A stretch of DNA of 8,744 nucleotides from Planctomycetaceae bacterium UBA4732 (GCA_002404095.1 DHJA01000085.1:40026-48769); one strand, 5' to 3'; positions 1-6,512 are shown, numbered from the stretch's first letter. Made by a program: numbers and translations. The notes: generated by a model not told the origin, from the letters alone.

Positions 1-24
1 CCCTTCGGGTCGCGGCTAAACGGG
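1..24 (-). repeat. Partial copy of AGCCGCGACC palindromic repeat (window edge)
   Basis: Read on the minus strand this edge contains AGCCGCGACCCGAAGGG, which matches the left arm of the large hairpin at 6539-6601 in 15 of 17 positions (AGCCGCGACCGTAAGGG there). Bases 4-23 are also the exact reverse complement of 8725-8744 at the other end of the window. The repeat runs outward and is cut by the window edge, so its second arm cannot be seen. I infer a dispersed intergenic palindrome family. The match across three sites is seen directly; mobility or function is not. Confidence 0.75.
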
Positions 25-35
25 AAGCGTTGCCC

Positions 36-64
36 TTGACCCTCCCGCCCCCCGGTTATATATC
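36..64 (+). promoter_or_regulatory. Probable sigma70-type promoter of the lipoprotein gene
   Basis: TTGACC at 36-41 matches the -35 consensus in 5 of 6 bases. Exactly 17 bp later TATATC at 59-64 lies in an AT-rich patch (TTATATATC) that stands out in very GC-rich sequence. Transcription would start near 71, giving a leader of about 50 nt before the ATG at 122. It is a prediction from consensus and spacing only. Confidence 0.5.
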
Positions 65-121
65 GCCACGCGGCGCCGGGTACGCGATCCGTTCATCCCA
101 TCGCACGACAGGAAAGTGGTT

Positions 122-367
122 ATGTGCAGAACATGGAAGAGTCTTGCCGTGACGACGGCCGCTTTGCTCTGTCTGATGGGGTGCCACAAGACGGAGTACC
201 TTCAGCCTCCTAAGCCAAAGGACGAGTTCAAGCAACCGCCGGCGGACGATTCGCGCTACCTCAACCCGCCCACTTACCCGGCCCTCCCGGATAGCCAGCG
301 TAAGGGCGCGGATGAGCCAGACGCCCCCGGCCGCGGCCCAGGAGCGCGCCCCGGCGGTCTTCACTAA
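122..367 (+). CDS. Small proline-rich lipoprotein, function unknown
   Basis: An 81-residue product with a charged N-terminus (MCRTWK), a hydrophobic segment at about 8-19 and a lipobox LMGC with the lipidated cysteine at 21. This predicts Sec export, processing by Lgt and signal peptidase II, and membrane anchoring. The mature part is short, polar and Pro-rich, with spaced motifs LQPPKP (about 29-34), a PPADDSRY stretch and LNPPTYP, ending in a Gly/Arg/Pro-rich tail; it is probably disordered. Small lipoproteins with a DPRY-xxPP-xYP pattern occur, as I recall, in Gemmata-type planctomycetes, but I cannot check this. A GTG at 116 is in frame, but AGGAA at 110-114 would then touch the start codon; it fits the ATG at 122 with about 7 nt of spacing. 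The methionine at lipobox -2 is uncommon. The gene converges on the next gene, with shared stop bases. Confidence 0.7.
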   Translation: MCRTWKSLAVTTAALLCLMGCHKTEYLQPPKPKDEFKQPPADDSRYLNPPTYPALPDSQRKGADEPDAPGRGPGARPGGLH

Positions 368-1161
368 CGTTCTTCGTCCGGCCCGAACCGTTTGAGTACG
401 CCGCGAAGGCCGGCTAGCGGCGTCGCAGGAAGCGCGGCCGTAGACTCTCCCGTCGGCCGCAATCCCATCCAGTCGAGTACGACGCCCCATTTGCCATTGG
501 CGGCCGCGCGGTTGAACTGGTCGCGGGCCGGCAATGCCCACACCATTCCGAAGCGGTCGCGGAAAGCCAACCATTCGCGGTCGAATTCGTCGGCGATAGG
601 CTTCCCTCGGCGCGCCGCGGCCAGGCCCAGCCACGGGGCCGCCGCCAGCAATGCCAGGGCCGTCGGATCCGCCCAAGTTCCGTCAATCCCCGTGATTCCT
701 AAGAGAAGGCACATTTCCAACGCGCACGCGGCGCCCACCGGCAGCACAACCGTGGCGAGGCGCGTCGGCAGATGATTTACAAATCCCACCGCCAGCGCCC
801 CCGACAGGAACGTTGCCTCTAATGCGTTTAGACGCACCTCGCCCAGTTGGTTCGCCACGGGCAGGAGCAACACGGCAAACAGGCCGCATACCACGAAGTT
901 CCACGCCGCCACTCCAGGTCGTCGCGCTCCCAACACGGCGACCGCGGCGCATGCCGTCAGACACAGCGCGAAATAACGCGCAAGCGTCGAGTGGGTTCCC
1001 GGCCACGCCGCGCTCACGCATGCTGCCAAGCACCACGCCGTCCAGGCGCCGCCGCCCCACGAGATGGCGTGCCGAAGGGTGGTTCGTCGGTTGCCGTGCC
1101 ACGCACGGCGGATCGGATAGAACCCCGTCAAGAGAAGTACCGCTAATGCCGCGTACACCAA
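364..1161 (-). CDS. Polytopic inner-membrane protein, function unknown
   Basis: A 265-residue protein with about seven hydrophobic segments (roughly 2-17, 32-52, 60-79, 83-104, 113-130, 133-156 and 165-183), followed by a cytoplasmic-looking tail of about 80 residues. The tail begins after a positive cluster (ARRGK, 183-187) and holds an aromatic/charged block around 191-235 (REWLAFRDRFGMVWAL, then WGVVLDWMGLRP). No transporter or enzyme family motif is recognised. The frame cannot extend upstream because of a TGA at 1168-1170. The available starts are TTG at 1161 and GTG at 1158; GGGGAG at 1171-1176 lies 9 nt before the TTG, which I prefer. The hydrophobic pattern makes this strand far more convincing than the overlapping plus-strand frames, which look compositional. 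It converges on the lipoprotein gene and diverges from the HEAT-repeat gene. Confidence 0.8.
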   Translation of the reverse strand: MVYAALAVLLLTGFYPIRRAWHGNRRTTLRHAISWGGGAWTAWCLAACVSAAWPGTHSTLARYFALCLTACAAVAVLGARRPGVAAWNFVVCGLFAVLLLPVANQLGEVRLNALEATFLSGALAVGFVNHLPTRLATVVLPVGAACALEMCLLLGITGIDGTWADPTALALLAAAPWLGLAAARRGKPIADEFDREWLAFRDRFGMVWALPARDQFNRAAANGKWGVVLDWMGLRPTGESTAALPATPLAGLRGVLKRFGPDEER

Positions 1162-1237
1162 TCGCGTTCACTCCCCTTTAGAACTATTTCGGCCCTAGCA
1201 CGTTAAACTGTATCGGCTTTGCGGCGAAAACGACGCC

Positions 1238-1336
1238 GTCGGTTGCCCCACCGACCTGTTTTTGCACACTTTCCCCCGCCCATCGGGTCGATTCTATTTT
1301 TAACGACCCGGAACAGCCTCGGCTCTATTGCGAGGC
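1238..1336 (+). other. Three small hairpins in the divergent intergenic region
   Basis: The 210-bp spacer 1162-1371 has no gene. It holds three successive inverted repeats: GTCGGT/ACCGAC (1238-1243 and 1250-1255), followed on the plus strand by a T-rich run at about 1258-1263; CGGGTCG/CGACCCG (1284-1290 and 1304-1310) around an AT-rich 13-nt loop; and GCCTCG/CGAGGC (1316-1321 and 1331-1336). The first resembles a weak intrinsic terminator; all three could form in a leader of the HEAT-repeat gene. No convincing -35/-10 pair was found for either flanking gene. Stems of 6-7 bp can arise by chance in GC-rich DNA. Confidence 0.35.
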
Positions 1337-1371
1337 TTTCTCAACCCTGACCATCGGGGGAAGCTCAACCC

Positions 1372-2094
1372 ATGAAGCGCCTTATAACCCTGGTCCTGTT
1401 GCTGGCGCCCGTCCTGGCCGCGCCGGCCTCCGCGGGCATTTTCTTCACCAAGAAGGCCGACAAGCCCAACCCCGCCGTGGTCGTACCGGACCTGATCCGC
1501 ACCGTCCAGAGCGACGGCGACGAGGACAAGCGCATGGCCGCGGCCGAGCAGCTGCGCGAATTCGACCCGGCCCAATTCCCGGACGTCGTGCCTACTTTGG
1601 TTGAAGCCCTGCTGAGTGATAAAAAGCCCAGCGTGCGTGCGGAGGCGGCCCAGAGCCTCGGCAAGATCCGTCCGGTGTCCGACAAGGCCGGCATGGCCCT
1701 GGAGCAGGCGCTGGCCAAGGATTCCTCGATGCGCGTGCGCTTACAGGCGCGTAGTGTGCTGCTGCAATATCGCTGGAGCGGCTGGAAGGAGCCGGCGCCG
1801 AAGAAGGATGAGACGCCGACGGCCCGACCCAAGGAGCCGGCGCCGCCGCAGAGCAAGGAACCGCCGTTGGCGCCGACCGTCGGCAAAGCGCCGCCGGTGG
1901 CACAGTTGTCGTCGCGATACACGCCGCAGCCAGCCTCGGCGCCGCGACTGCGGCCGGCCCCCGCGGCGGTGCGCGTCAATGCGCCGCAGCCGCCCGTGCG
2001 TCAGGCGGAGCCGTTGCCGACAGAGCCGGCTGTACCGCCCGCCGCAGCCGCCGGCGACGAACAGGGGCCGATCCTCAACCCGCCGCCGGAATAG
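1372..2094 (+). CDS. Exported HEAT-repeat protein with Pro/Ala-rich tail
   Basis: A 240-residue protein. Residues 1-21 form a Sec signal peptide (MKRLI, hydrophobic core, APASA before GIFF). Residues of about 35-133 are helical with a HEAT-type pattern; the clearest repeat is 72-99, VVPTLVEALLSDKKPSVRAE and following AAQSLGKI, flanked by weaker helix pairs at 35-63 and 106-133. HEAT repeats form short solenoids that bind other proteins; no catalytic residue is visible. From about 139 to the end the chain is rich in Pro, Ala and Lys with KEPAPP-like repeats, so it is probably an extended periplasmic linker, ending GPILNPPPE. Proteins of this layout are, as I recall, common in Gemmataceae. Start ATG at 1372 follows a GGGGGAAG stretch about 10 nt upstream. 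It converges on acpS with only 10 bp between stops. Partner and role are unknown. Confidence 0.85.
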   Translation: MKRLITLVLLLAPVLAAPASAGIFFTKKADKPNPAVVVPDLIRTVQSDGDEDKRMAAAEQLREFDPAQFPDVVPTLVEALLSDKKPSVRAEAAQSLGKIRPVSDKAGMALEQALAKDSSMRVRLQARSVLLQYRWSGWKEPAPKKDETPTARPKEPAPPQSKEPPLAPTVGKAPPVAQLSSRYTPQPASAPRLRPAPAAVRVNAPQPPVRQAEPLPTEPAVPPAAAAGDEQGPILNPPPE

Positions 2095-2104
2095 AGCCTA
2101 GACT

Positions 2105-2497
2105 TCATGCACCCACCCCCCGCACTGCTAGGGCGTACGCGGTGGCGTACGCCCGGCAGTGCGCGATGGACAGCATAATGTCACCGACGCGGAGGTTCTG
2201 AGCGGCATCCTTGGCAGCTCCGCATAGGTGGACCTGCGGCTTCCCGCCCAACTCATTACGGATTTCCACTTCAGTGAGCGACATGCCGCGCCACCAGCCC
2301 ACGCCCAGCGCCTTGAGTACCGACTCCTTCGCCGCCCAGCGACCGGCGAAATGCTCCACTGTCCGCTTGCGTTCCTGGCAATAACGGATCTCGCGTTCGG
2401 TAAAGACGCGGTTCAGAAACAGCTCGCCGTGCTGCTCGATCATCCGGCCGATGCGCAGGCACTCCACAATGTCCGTGCCGATTCCCAGGATGTCCAT
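2105..2497 (-). CDS. acpS: Holo-[acyl-carrier-protein] synthase (AcpS)
   Basis: AcpS moves the 4'-phosphopantetheine arm of coenzyme A onto the conserved serine of apo-acyl-carrier protein, in the cytoplasm, making the active carrier for fatty acid synthesis. The 130-residue product has the usual family length. Visible family motifs are ILGIGTDIVE at 3-12 (metal-binding Asp9), FAGRWAAKES at 50-59 (metal-binding Glu58) and SIAHCRAYATAYA at 110-122 with the conserved His113. The frame stays open to 2596, but the 33 extra residues would be encoded by palindromic repeat DNA. The ATG at 2497 opens directly into the family N-terminus and has AAGAGG (2504-2509) six nt upstream, so I choose it. The last codons also encode a long hairpin (2121-2163). 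The gene diverges from pcrA; no metabolic partner gene is adjacent. Confidence 0.96.
   Translation of the reverse strand: MDILGIGTDIVECLRIGRMIEQHGELFLNRVFTEREIRYCQERKRTVEHFAGRWAAKESVLKALGVGWWRGMSLTEVEIRNELGGKPQVHLCGAAKDAAQNLRVGDIMLSIAHCRAYATAYALAVRGVGA
2121..2163. terminator. Long hairpin in the acpS 3' end, possible bidirectional terminator
   Basis: CGCACTGC (2121-2128) pairs with GCAGTGCG (2156-2163), and GGGCGTACGC (2131-2140) pairs with GCGTACGCCC (2145-2154). The result is an 18-bp stem with a small TA/G internal loop and a GGTG tetraloop. It begins 27 nt after the HEAT-gene stop, inside the final codons of the convergent acpS gene (the HCRAYATAYALAV region). No T-run follows on either strand, so classical intrinsic termination is doubtful; blocking of convergent transcription or mRNA 3'-end protection is possible. 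The structure is seen; the role is inferred. Confidence 0.5.
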
Positions 2498-2503
2498 GAG
2501 CCG

Positions 2504-2509
2504 CCTCTT
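2504..2509 (-). promoter_or_regulatory. Ribosome binding site deciding the acpS start
   Basis: On the minus strand AAGAGG lies 6 nt before the ATG at 2497. This supports the short 130-residue AcpS rather than the in-frame ATGs at 2515 or 2596. Confidence 0.65.
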
Positions 2510-2515
2510 TCTCAT

Positions 2516-2548
2516 GGTGGGCCACTCGCTCCGCGAGTGGCTTTGACC
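2516..2548 (+). repeat. 33-nt palindromic unit, copy 1
   Basis: The unit begins GGTGGGCC and ends CTTTGACC around a hairpin with a 9-bp stem (GCCACTCGC / GCGAGTGGC) and a 3-nt loop. It is 31/33 identical to the reverse complement of 2607-2639. It lies between the acpS start and the pcrA promoter. The paired inverted arrangement resembles REP/BIME-type intergenic elements. Confidence 0.8.
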
Positions 2549-2606
2549 AAAATCCCGCGGAACAAGACGGGAATGAAGGCGTCCGATCCGTCTCATGAGG
2601 AATTCG

Positions 2607-2639
2607 GGTCAAAGCCGCTCGCGGAGCGAGCGGCCCACC
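2607..2639 (-). repeat. 33-nt palindromic unit, copy 2 (inverted)
   Basis: Inverted partner of 2516-2548, separated from it by 58 nt. Its stem is GCCGCTCGC / GCGAGCGGC. The only two differences from copy 1 pair with each other in the stem (A-T in copy 1, G-C here), so the hairpin is kept. Identity stops exactly at both ends of the 33-nt unit. No target-site duplication is evident outside the pair. Confidence 0.8.
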
Positions 2640-2659
2640 TTACCGCCCTCTTGCTGATC

Positions 2660-2688
2660 TTAGCAAACCGGCGAGCGGGCGGTACAAT
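2660..2688 (+). promoter_or_regulatory. Probable sigma70-type promoter of pcrA
   Basis: TACAAT at 2683-2688 matches the -10 consensus in 5 of 6 bases. TTAGCA at 2660-2665 matches the -35 in 4 of 6 and is exactly 17 bp upstream. Transcription would start near 2695, giving a leader of about 25 nt. TGGAGA at 2706-2711 then serves as the ribosome binding site, 8 nt before the ATG at 2720. The promoter sits just downstream of the inverted repeat pair. Confidence 0.6.
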
Positions 2689-2719
2689 CCCCTAACATAC
2701 CAACCTGGAGACCCCGCCG

Positions 2720-4957
2720 ATGCCCGCGCGTGACTTGCTCACCGATCTGACCGACGCTCAACGCGAAGCCGTCACGCATACCGAAGGACCGTTGCTCATC
2801 CTGGCCGCCGCCGGCAGCGGCAAGACGCGCGTGATCACGCGCCGCGTCGCCCATTTGCTGCAACTCGGCGTTCGGGCCGGCAACATCCTCGCCATCACGT
2901 TCACTAACAAAGCGGCCGGCGAAATGCGCCAGCGCGTCGAAGACCTCGCGCCCGGTAATCGCGTCTGGATCAGCACCTTTCACAGCTTCGGCGCCCGCCT
3001 ACTGCGTCAGTACGCCGACAGCTTCAACCTCGACCGCAACTTCACCATCTACGACATGTCGGATCGCAGTCGGCTCCTCAAAATGGCCCTGGAAGACGCC
3101 GGCCTCGACAACAATCGTTTTTCACCCGACTCCATTGGCGCCGCCATCAGCAAGGCTAAAAACCAGCTGCTCAGCCCCGAACGCTACGCCGCGGGCGCCA
3201 ATGACTTTTACGGCCAGACCGTCGCCCGCGTCTATCCGATTTACGAGAAGCGCCTGCGCGACTCCAACGCTCTCGACTTCGACGACCTGCTCCTCTGGCC
3301 GGCCCTCGCCTTGCGCAACAACGCCGAGCTGCGCACCGAACTCGACGCCCGCTTCCGCTTCGTCCTCATTGACGAATATCAGGATACGAATCATGCGCAA
3401 TACGCCATCGCCCGCGGACTGTCCATCGACAACCCCAACCTGTGCGTCGTAGGCGACCCAGACCAGTCGATTTATAAGTTTCGCGGATCGGACATCCGTA
3501 ATATCCTCGATTTTGAACGCGACTTTCCGAGCGCCCGCACTCTGACGCTGTCGATGAATTACCGCAGTACGAAGGCCATCCTTCTCGCCGCCGGCGCGCT
3601 CATCGCCCACAACAAACAGCGTAAGCCCAAAGACCTCCAGACCGAGAACCCGGACGGCCATCCCGTCACGGTGTTGACCTACGAGAACGGCCAGGACGAA
3701 GCGGAGGGCATCGCCAGGCGCATCCGCGAAGCCGTGGCGGCCGGCAAGCGTACCTACCGCGATTACGCCGTTTTCCTGCGGGTCAACGCCCTGTCGCGCG
3801 GCCTGGAAACCGCGTTCGTCCGACAGCGCGTGCCGTTTCAGATCGTGAAAGGATTGGCATTCTTCGACCGCAAGGAAAACAAAGATGTACTGGCCTACTT
3901 GCGCCTCCTGGTCAACCCGCGCGACGACCTATCGTTCCTGCGGGCGGTGAACGAGCCGACGCGCGGCGTCGGCAAAGTGTCGCTGGAACACCTGCGCGCA
4001 TACGCCGATCCGCGCGAGATGAACCTGTTGGCGGCGGCGCGGGAAGTGTCCAAAATATCGGCGATCAAGGGCAAGGCGGGGGCCGGCCTGCGCGACTTCG
4101 CGGCGCTGATGACCGAGTTGGCGAAGAAGGCGGACGCCCCGCCGGATGATGTGATCCGCGAAGTGTTGGACCATAGCGGTTATCGGCGGATGCTATTGGA
4201 CAGCACCGACCCGGAGGACCAGGAACGGTTGGCGAACATTGAGGAACTTATCACCGCGGCGAAGCAATTCGCCGCGGAAGATACGGTGCGCACCATCGGC
4301 GATTTCCTGGAGAACGTCGCGCTGGCCAGCGACGTGGACAGCTGGAACGAGAAACAGGATTGTGTGTCGGTGATGACGATGCACTCGGCCAAGGGGCTAG
4401 AGTTTCCGGTGGTCTACCTAACGGCGATGGAGCAAGGATTGTTGCCGCACGAGCGCAGCCTGGGCCGCGAGGACGAAGTGGAAGAGGAGCGGCGCTTGGC
4501 CTTCGTGGGCATGACGCGGGCCAAGGAAGAACTGTACCTGTGCCACGCCCGGATGCGCGAATTCCGCGGCAGCACGATGTATGCGGTGCCGAGCATGTTT
4601 ATTGACGAACTGCCGAAGGAAGGCGTACAGACCATCGACCTGTCGGCGAGCGGCGGTGGTACGCCGCCGGCCATCGAACACTGGCGCGGCGGCGGCGCGG
4701 CGGCACAACAGGGCTGGTCGGACGCCGGCGTGCGCGCAAAGCCAGCGCCGATTCCGCCGCGTGTATCGTCGGACGAAGGGGCGGGCAGCAAATACATCGA
4801 AGGCATGTTGGTGCGCCACGGCACTTATGGGCAGGGGCGCATCATCGAGGTGGGCGGTCAAGGGGTGCTGCGGAAAGTAAAGATCCGCTTCGCGTCGGCG
4901 GGGGAGCGGACGTTCATCGCGGATAAGGTGACATTGGAGATATTGCGGAAGGGATAA
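2720..4957 (+). CDS. pcrA: ATP-dependent 3'-5' DNA helicase, PcrA/UvrD family
   Basis: A 745-residue superfamily 1A helicase of normal length, acting on DNA in nucleotide-excision repair, replication restart and removal of stalled RNA polymerase. All core motifs are visible: Q motif LTDAQREAV (10-18), Walker A AAAGSGKT (29-36), TFTNKAAGEM (60-69), TFHSFGARLLR (86-96), Walker B region DEYQDTN (218-224), motif III VVGDPDQSIYKFRGSD (243-258), motif IV LSMNYRST (277-284), motif V around VMTMHSAKGLEFPVVYL (551-567) and motif VI ERRLAFVGMTRAKEELYL (590-607). A Gly/Ala/Pro-rich linker (about 643-690) leads to a C-terminal Tudor-like domain (about 691-742, VRHGTYGQGRIIEV), which in PcrA/UvrD contacts RNA polymerase; this argues against Rep. 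Start ATG 2720 has TGGAGA 8 nt upstream. The coding strand is C-rich in the first half and G-rich in the last third. The choice between pcrA and uvrD as a name is a matter of convention. Confidence 0.97.
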   Translation: MPARDLLTDLTDAQREAVTHTEGPLLILAAAGSGKTRVITRRVAHLLQLGVRAGNILAITFTNKAAGEMRQRVEDLAPGNRVWISTFHSFGARLLRQYADSFNLDRNFTIYDMSDRSRLLKMALEDAGLDNNRFSPDSIGAAISKAKNQLLSPERYAAGANDFYGQTVARVYPIYEKRLRDSNALDFDDLLLWPALALRNNAELRTELDARFRFVLIDEYQDTNHAQYAIARGLSIDNPNLCVVGDPDQSIYKFRGSDIRNILDFERDFPSARTLTLSMNYRSTKAILLAAGALIAHNKQRKPKDLQTENPDGHPVTVLTYENGQDEAEGIARRIREAVAAGKRTYRDYAVFLRVNALSRGLETAFVRQRVPFQIVKGLAFFDRKENKDVLAYLRLLVNPRDDLSFLRAVNEPTRGVGKVSLEHLRAYADPREMNLLAAAREVSKISAIKGKAGAGLRDFAALMTELAKKADAPPDDVIREVLDHSGYRRMLLDSTDPEDQERLANIEELITAAKQFAAEDTVRTIGDFLENVALASDVDSWNEKQDCVSVMTMHSAKGLEFPVVYLTAMEQGLLPHERSLGREDEVEEERRLAFVGMTRAKEELYLCHARMREFRGSTMYAVPSMFIDELPKEGVQTIDLSASGGGTPPAIEHWRGGGAAAQQGWSDAGVRAKPAPIPPRVSSDEGAGSKYIEGMLVRHGTYGQGRIIEVGGQGVLRKVKIRFASAGERTFIADKVTLEILRKG

Positions 4958-5213
4958 GGATGATTTGTCCACGTGGGTGAGCCGCCGGGCTTATCCCGGC
5001 GGGCATAGAGTTTGCCGCTCGCTCATGGAACCCTATCCGCGTGCGAATAAGGATCAGGGCAAGTCGTGGTTTCTTTGGGGGGGTCCACCATGCCGTTTGT
5101 CACGAGCCGCAAGGCTGCGTTCGGTCAGTGCCGCCGACAGAGGGCGACGAATTCCGGTAGTTGCTCGCTTGCGCTGGGGCCTTGTATCCTCCTCGCCACC
5201 CGAGTCAGGCCCG
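4958..5213. other. Convergent intergenic spacer without recognisable gene
   Basis: These 256 bp separate the stops of pcrA and the DUF1501 gene. Besides the hairpin at 4982-5002 they hold a run of seven G at 5077-5083. Short open frames on both strands have no recognisable motif or good start. I see no tRNA, gene remnant or direct repeat. It may be decayed sequence. Confidence 0.55.
4982..5002. terminator. GC-rich hairpin after pcrA, possible terminator or palindromic repeat
   Basis: CCGCCGGG (4982-4989) pairs perfectly with CCCGGCGG (4995-5002) around a CTTAT loop, 24 nt after the pcrA stop. There is no following T-run, so it is not a textbook intrinsic terminator. The compact, strongly GC stem could equally be a dispersed palindrome. 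It is the only clear structure in the spacer between the convergent pcrA and DUF1501 genes. Confidence 0.45.
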
Positions 5214-6512
5214 CTATAGCCACTCGCGAATCGGCCGCCCTTCATTCAAACGGATAGGCCGTCCATCAGCAGTGGAGGTAACTAGGTCGAGCGGGATGCC
5301 GAGTTTCGTGTAAACGGTGGCGGCGATATCGTCGCTGAAGTATTCGGCTTCCACCGCCTGGCTGCCCTCCGCGTCGGTTCGGCCGAGAACCGCTCCGCCG
5401 GGAATGCCGGCGCCCGCCATGATCGCGAAGCCAGCCGACGCCCAGTGGTCGCGCCCACTAGCCGAGTTCACCTGCGGCGTCCGGCCGAAATCGGTCAGCC
5501 ACAAAACTAGCGTTGTGTCCAATAGGCCGCGATCCTCCAAGTCTCTCAACAGCTCCGGAATCGCCTGATCGACCGCGGGCATTCGATTTTTGAGACCTTT
5601 GAAGTTGTCCGTGTGCGTGTCCCAGCCGGGGTCGCTGACCGTCACGAAACGGACGCCGCCCTCGATGAGCCGGCGCGCCAGCAGGCAGTTCTGGCCGAAG
5701 CGGGTGCGGCCGTAGCGGTCGCGCAGGCGCGGGTCTTCCACGCCGATCTCGAAGGCGCGCTTCGCCTCGGGCGCCGTCACCAGGTCGAGCGCGGCTTGGT
5801 AGTCCTTGTCGAGCGCGGTGAACAGTTCCGGCTGGCGGTCGCCCTGGCGTTGGAGCGCGTCGATTCGGCCGAGCATGTCGCGGCGCCGAACGCCTCGTTT
5901 GGCGTCGATTTCCGGCGGCGATTGCACATCGCCGGCGGAGAACGTCGCGGAGTTAGGATCATTCACGATCTCGAATGGGTTATGAACGATGCCGAGGTAG
6001 CCGGCGGTGCCGCCGCCGAAGATCGTGTTGACGTCCTTGCCCAGTTGGATGAAAGGAGGCAGTCGGTTCTTGAAGCCCTTGTGATAGCTGACCACCGAGC
6101 CGAACGTGGGGTAGACGAGATTCGGGTTGAAGCGATGGCCCGACATCACTTCGTAGTCGGCGGTGCCGTGCGAGCCGTTGCGCGGATTCCAGCCCCGTAA
6201 GAGGGCGAATCGTTTCAGTTCGCGGGCCATGTGGGGCGCGACTTCAGTGAACTTCACGCCGGGGACGGCGGTGTCGATGACGCCGAATTCGCCGCGGATA
6301 TTGACGGAGGCGTTCGGCTTGGGGTCGAAGGTGTCATGGTGGCTTGTGCCGCCGACCGTCCAGATCAGGATGCAGTTGACGTCGGGACGGGCGGCGCCGG
6401 CGCGGGCTTTGCTCGCCAACAGGGTCGGCAGCGATAGGCCGAGGCCGGTCAAGGCGCCGACTTTCAGGAAGTCGCGCCGGTTGGTCAGACGGTCAGAAAA
6501 GAGATTCATCAT
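5214..6512 (-). CDS. Tat-exported DUF1501 family protein
   Basis: A 432-residue protein of the DUF1501 family, related to the alkaline phosphatase/sulfatase fold and expanded in Planctomycetota; the substrate is unknown. The N-terminus carries a twin-arginine signal (NRRDFLK at 11-17, hydrophobic stretch 18-33, cleavage probably after KARA near 38), so it should be exported folded. Family landmarks in order are WTVGGTSHHDTFDPKP (51-66), GSHGTADYEVMSG (113-125), RRLIEGGVRFV (280-290), WDTHTDNF (297-304), LTDFGRTP (339-346), GRDHW (353-357) and GGAVLGRTDAEG (372-383). The His/Asp residues in these motifs are candidate metal ligands. Length is normal and nothing is truncated. Two adjacent ATGs (6512 and 6509) are possible starts; GGGGGA lies 9 nt before the first. 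It follows the PPC-domain gene in the same direction after 89 bp holding a large hairpin, so the pair is probably one operon. Family sure; enzymatic role inferred. Confidence 0.93.
   Translation of the reverse strand: MMNLFSDRLTNRRDFLKVGALTGLGLSLPTLLASKARAGAARPDVNCILIWTVGGTSHHDTFDPKPNASVNIRGEFGVIDTAVPGVKFTEVAPHMARELKRFALLRGWNPRNGSHGTADYEVMSGHRFNPNLVYPTFGSVVSYHKGFKNRLPPFIQLGKDVNTIFGGGTAGYLGIVHNPFEIVNDPNSATFSAGDVQSPPEIDAKRGVRRRDMLGRIDALQRQGDRQPELFTALDKDYQAALDLVTAPEAKRAFEIGVEDPRLRDRYGRTRFGQNCLLARRLIEGGVRFVTVSDPGWDTHTDNFKGLKNRMPAVDQAIPELLRDLEDRGLLDTTLVLWLTDFGRTPQVNSASGRDHWASAGFAIMAGAGIPGGAVLGRTDAEGSQAVEAEYFSDDIAATVYTKLGIPLDLVTSTADGRPIRLNEGRPIREWL

Noticed and set aside
56..676. Minus-strand frame of 206 codons over the lipoprotein gene
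   Set aside because: Arg/Gly/Pro-rich shadow product. It overlaps two better-supported genes, and its start lies inside the predicted promoter.
2498..2596. N-terminal extension of AcpS by 33 residues
   Set aside because: It would be encoded by the palindromic repeat region and precedes the family's normal N-terminus; the ribosome binding site fits 2497.
2516..2639. CRISPR array or small insertion sequence at the inverted repeats
   Set aside because: Only two copies, inverted rather than direct, with no cas genes, no transposase and no target-site duplication.
2228..2695. Plus-strand frame of 155 codons over acpS and the repeat pair
   Set aside because: No motif, antisense to a certain gene, and it runs through repeats and the predicted pcrA promoter.
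4965..5257. Short frames in the pcrA/DUF1501 spacer on both strands
   Set aside because: No recognisable motif or convincing ribosome binding site; they overlap hairpin DNA or the end of the DUF1501 gene.
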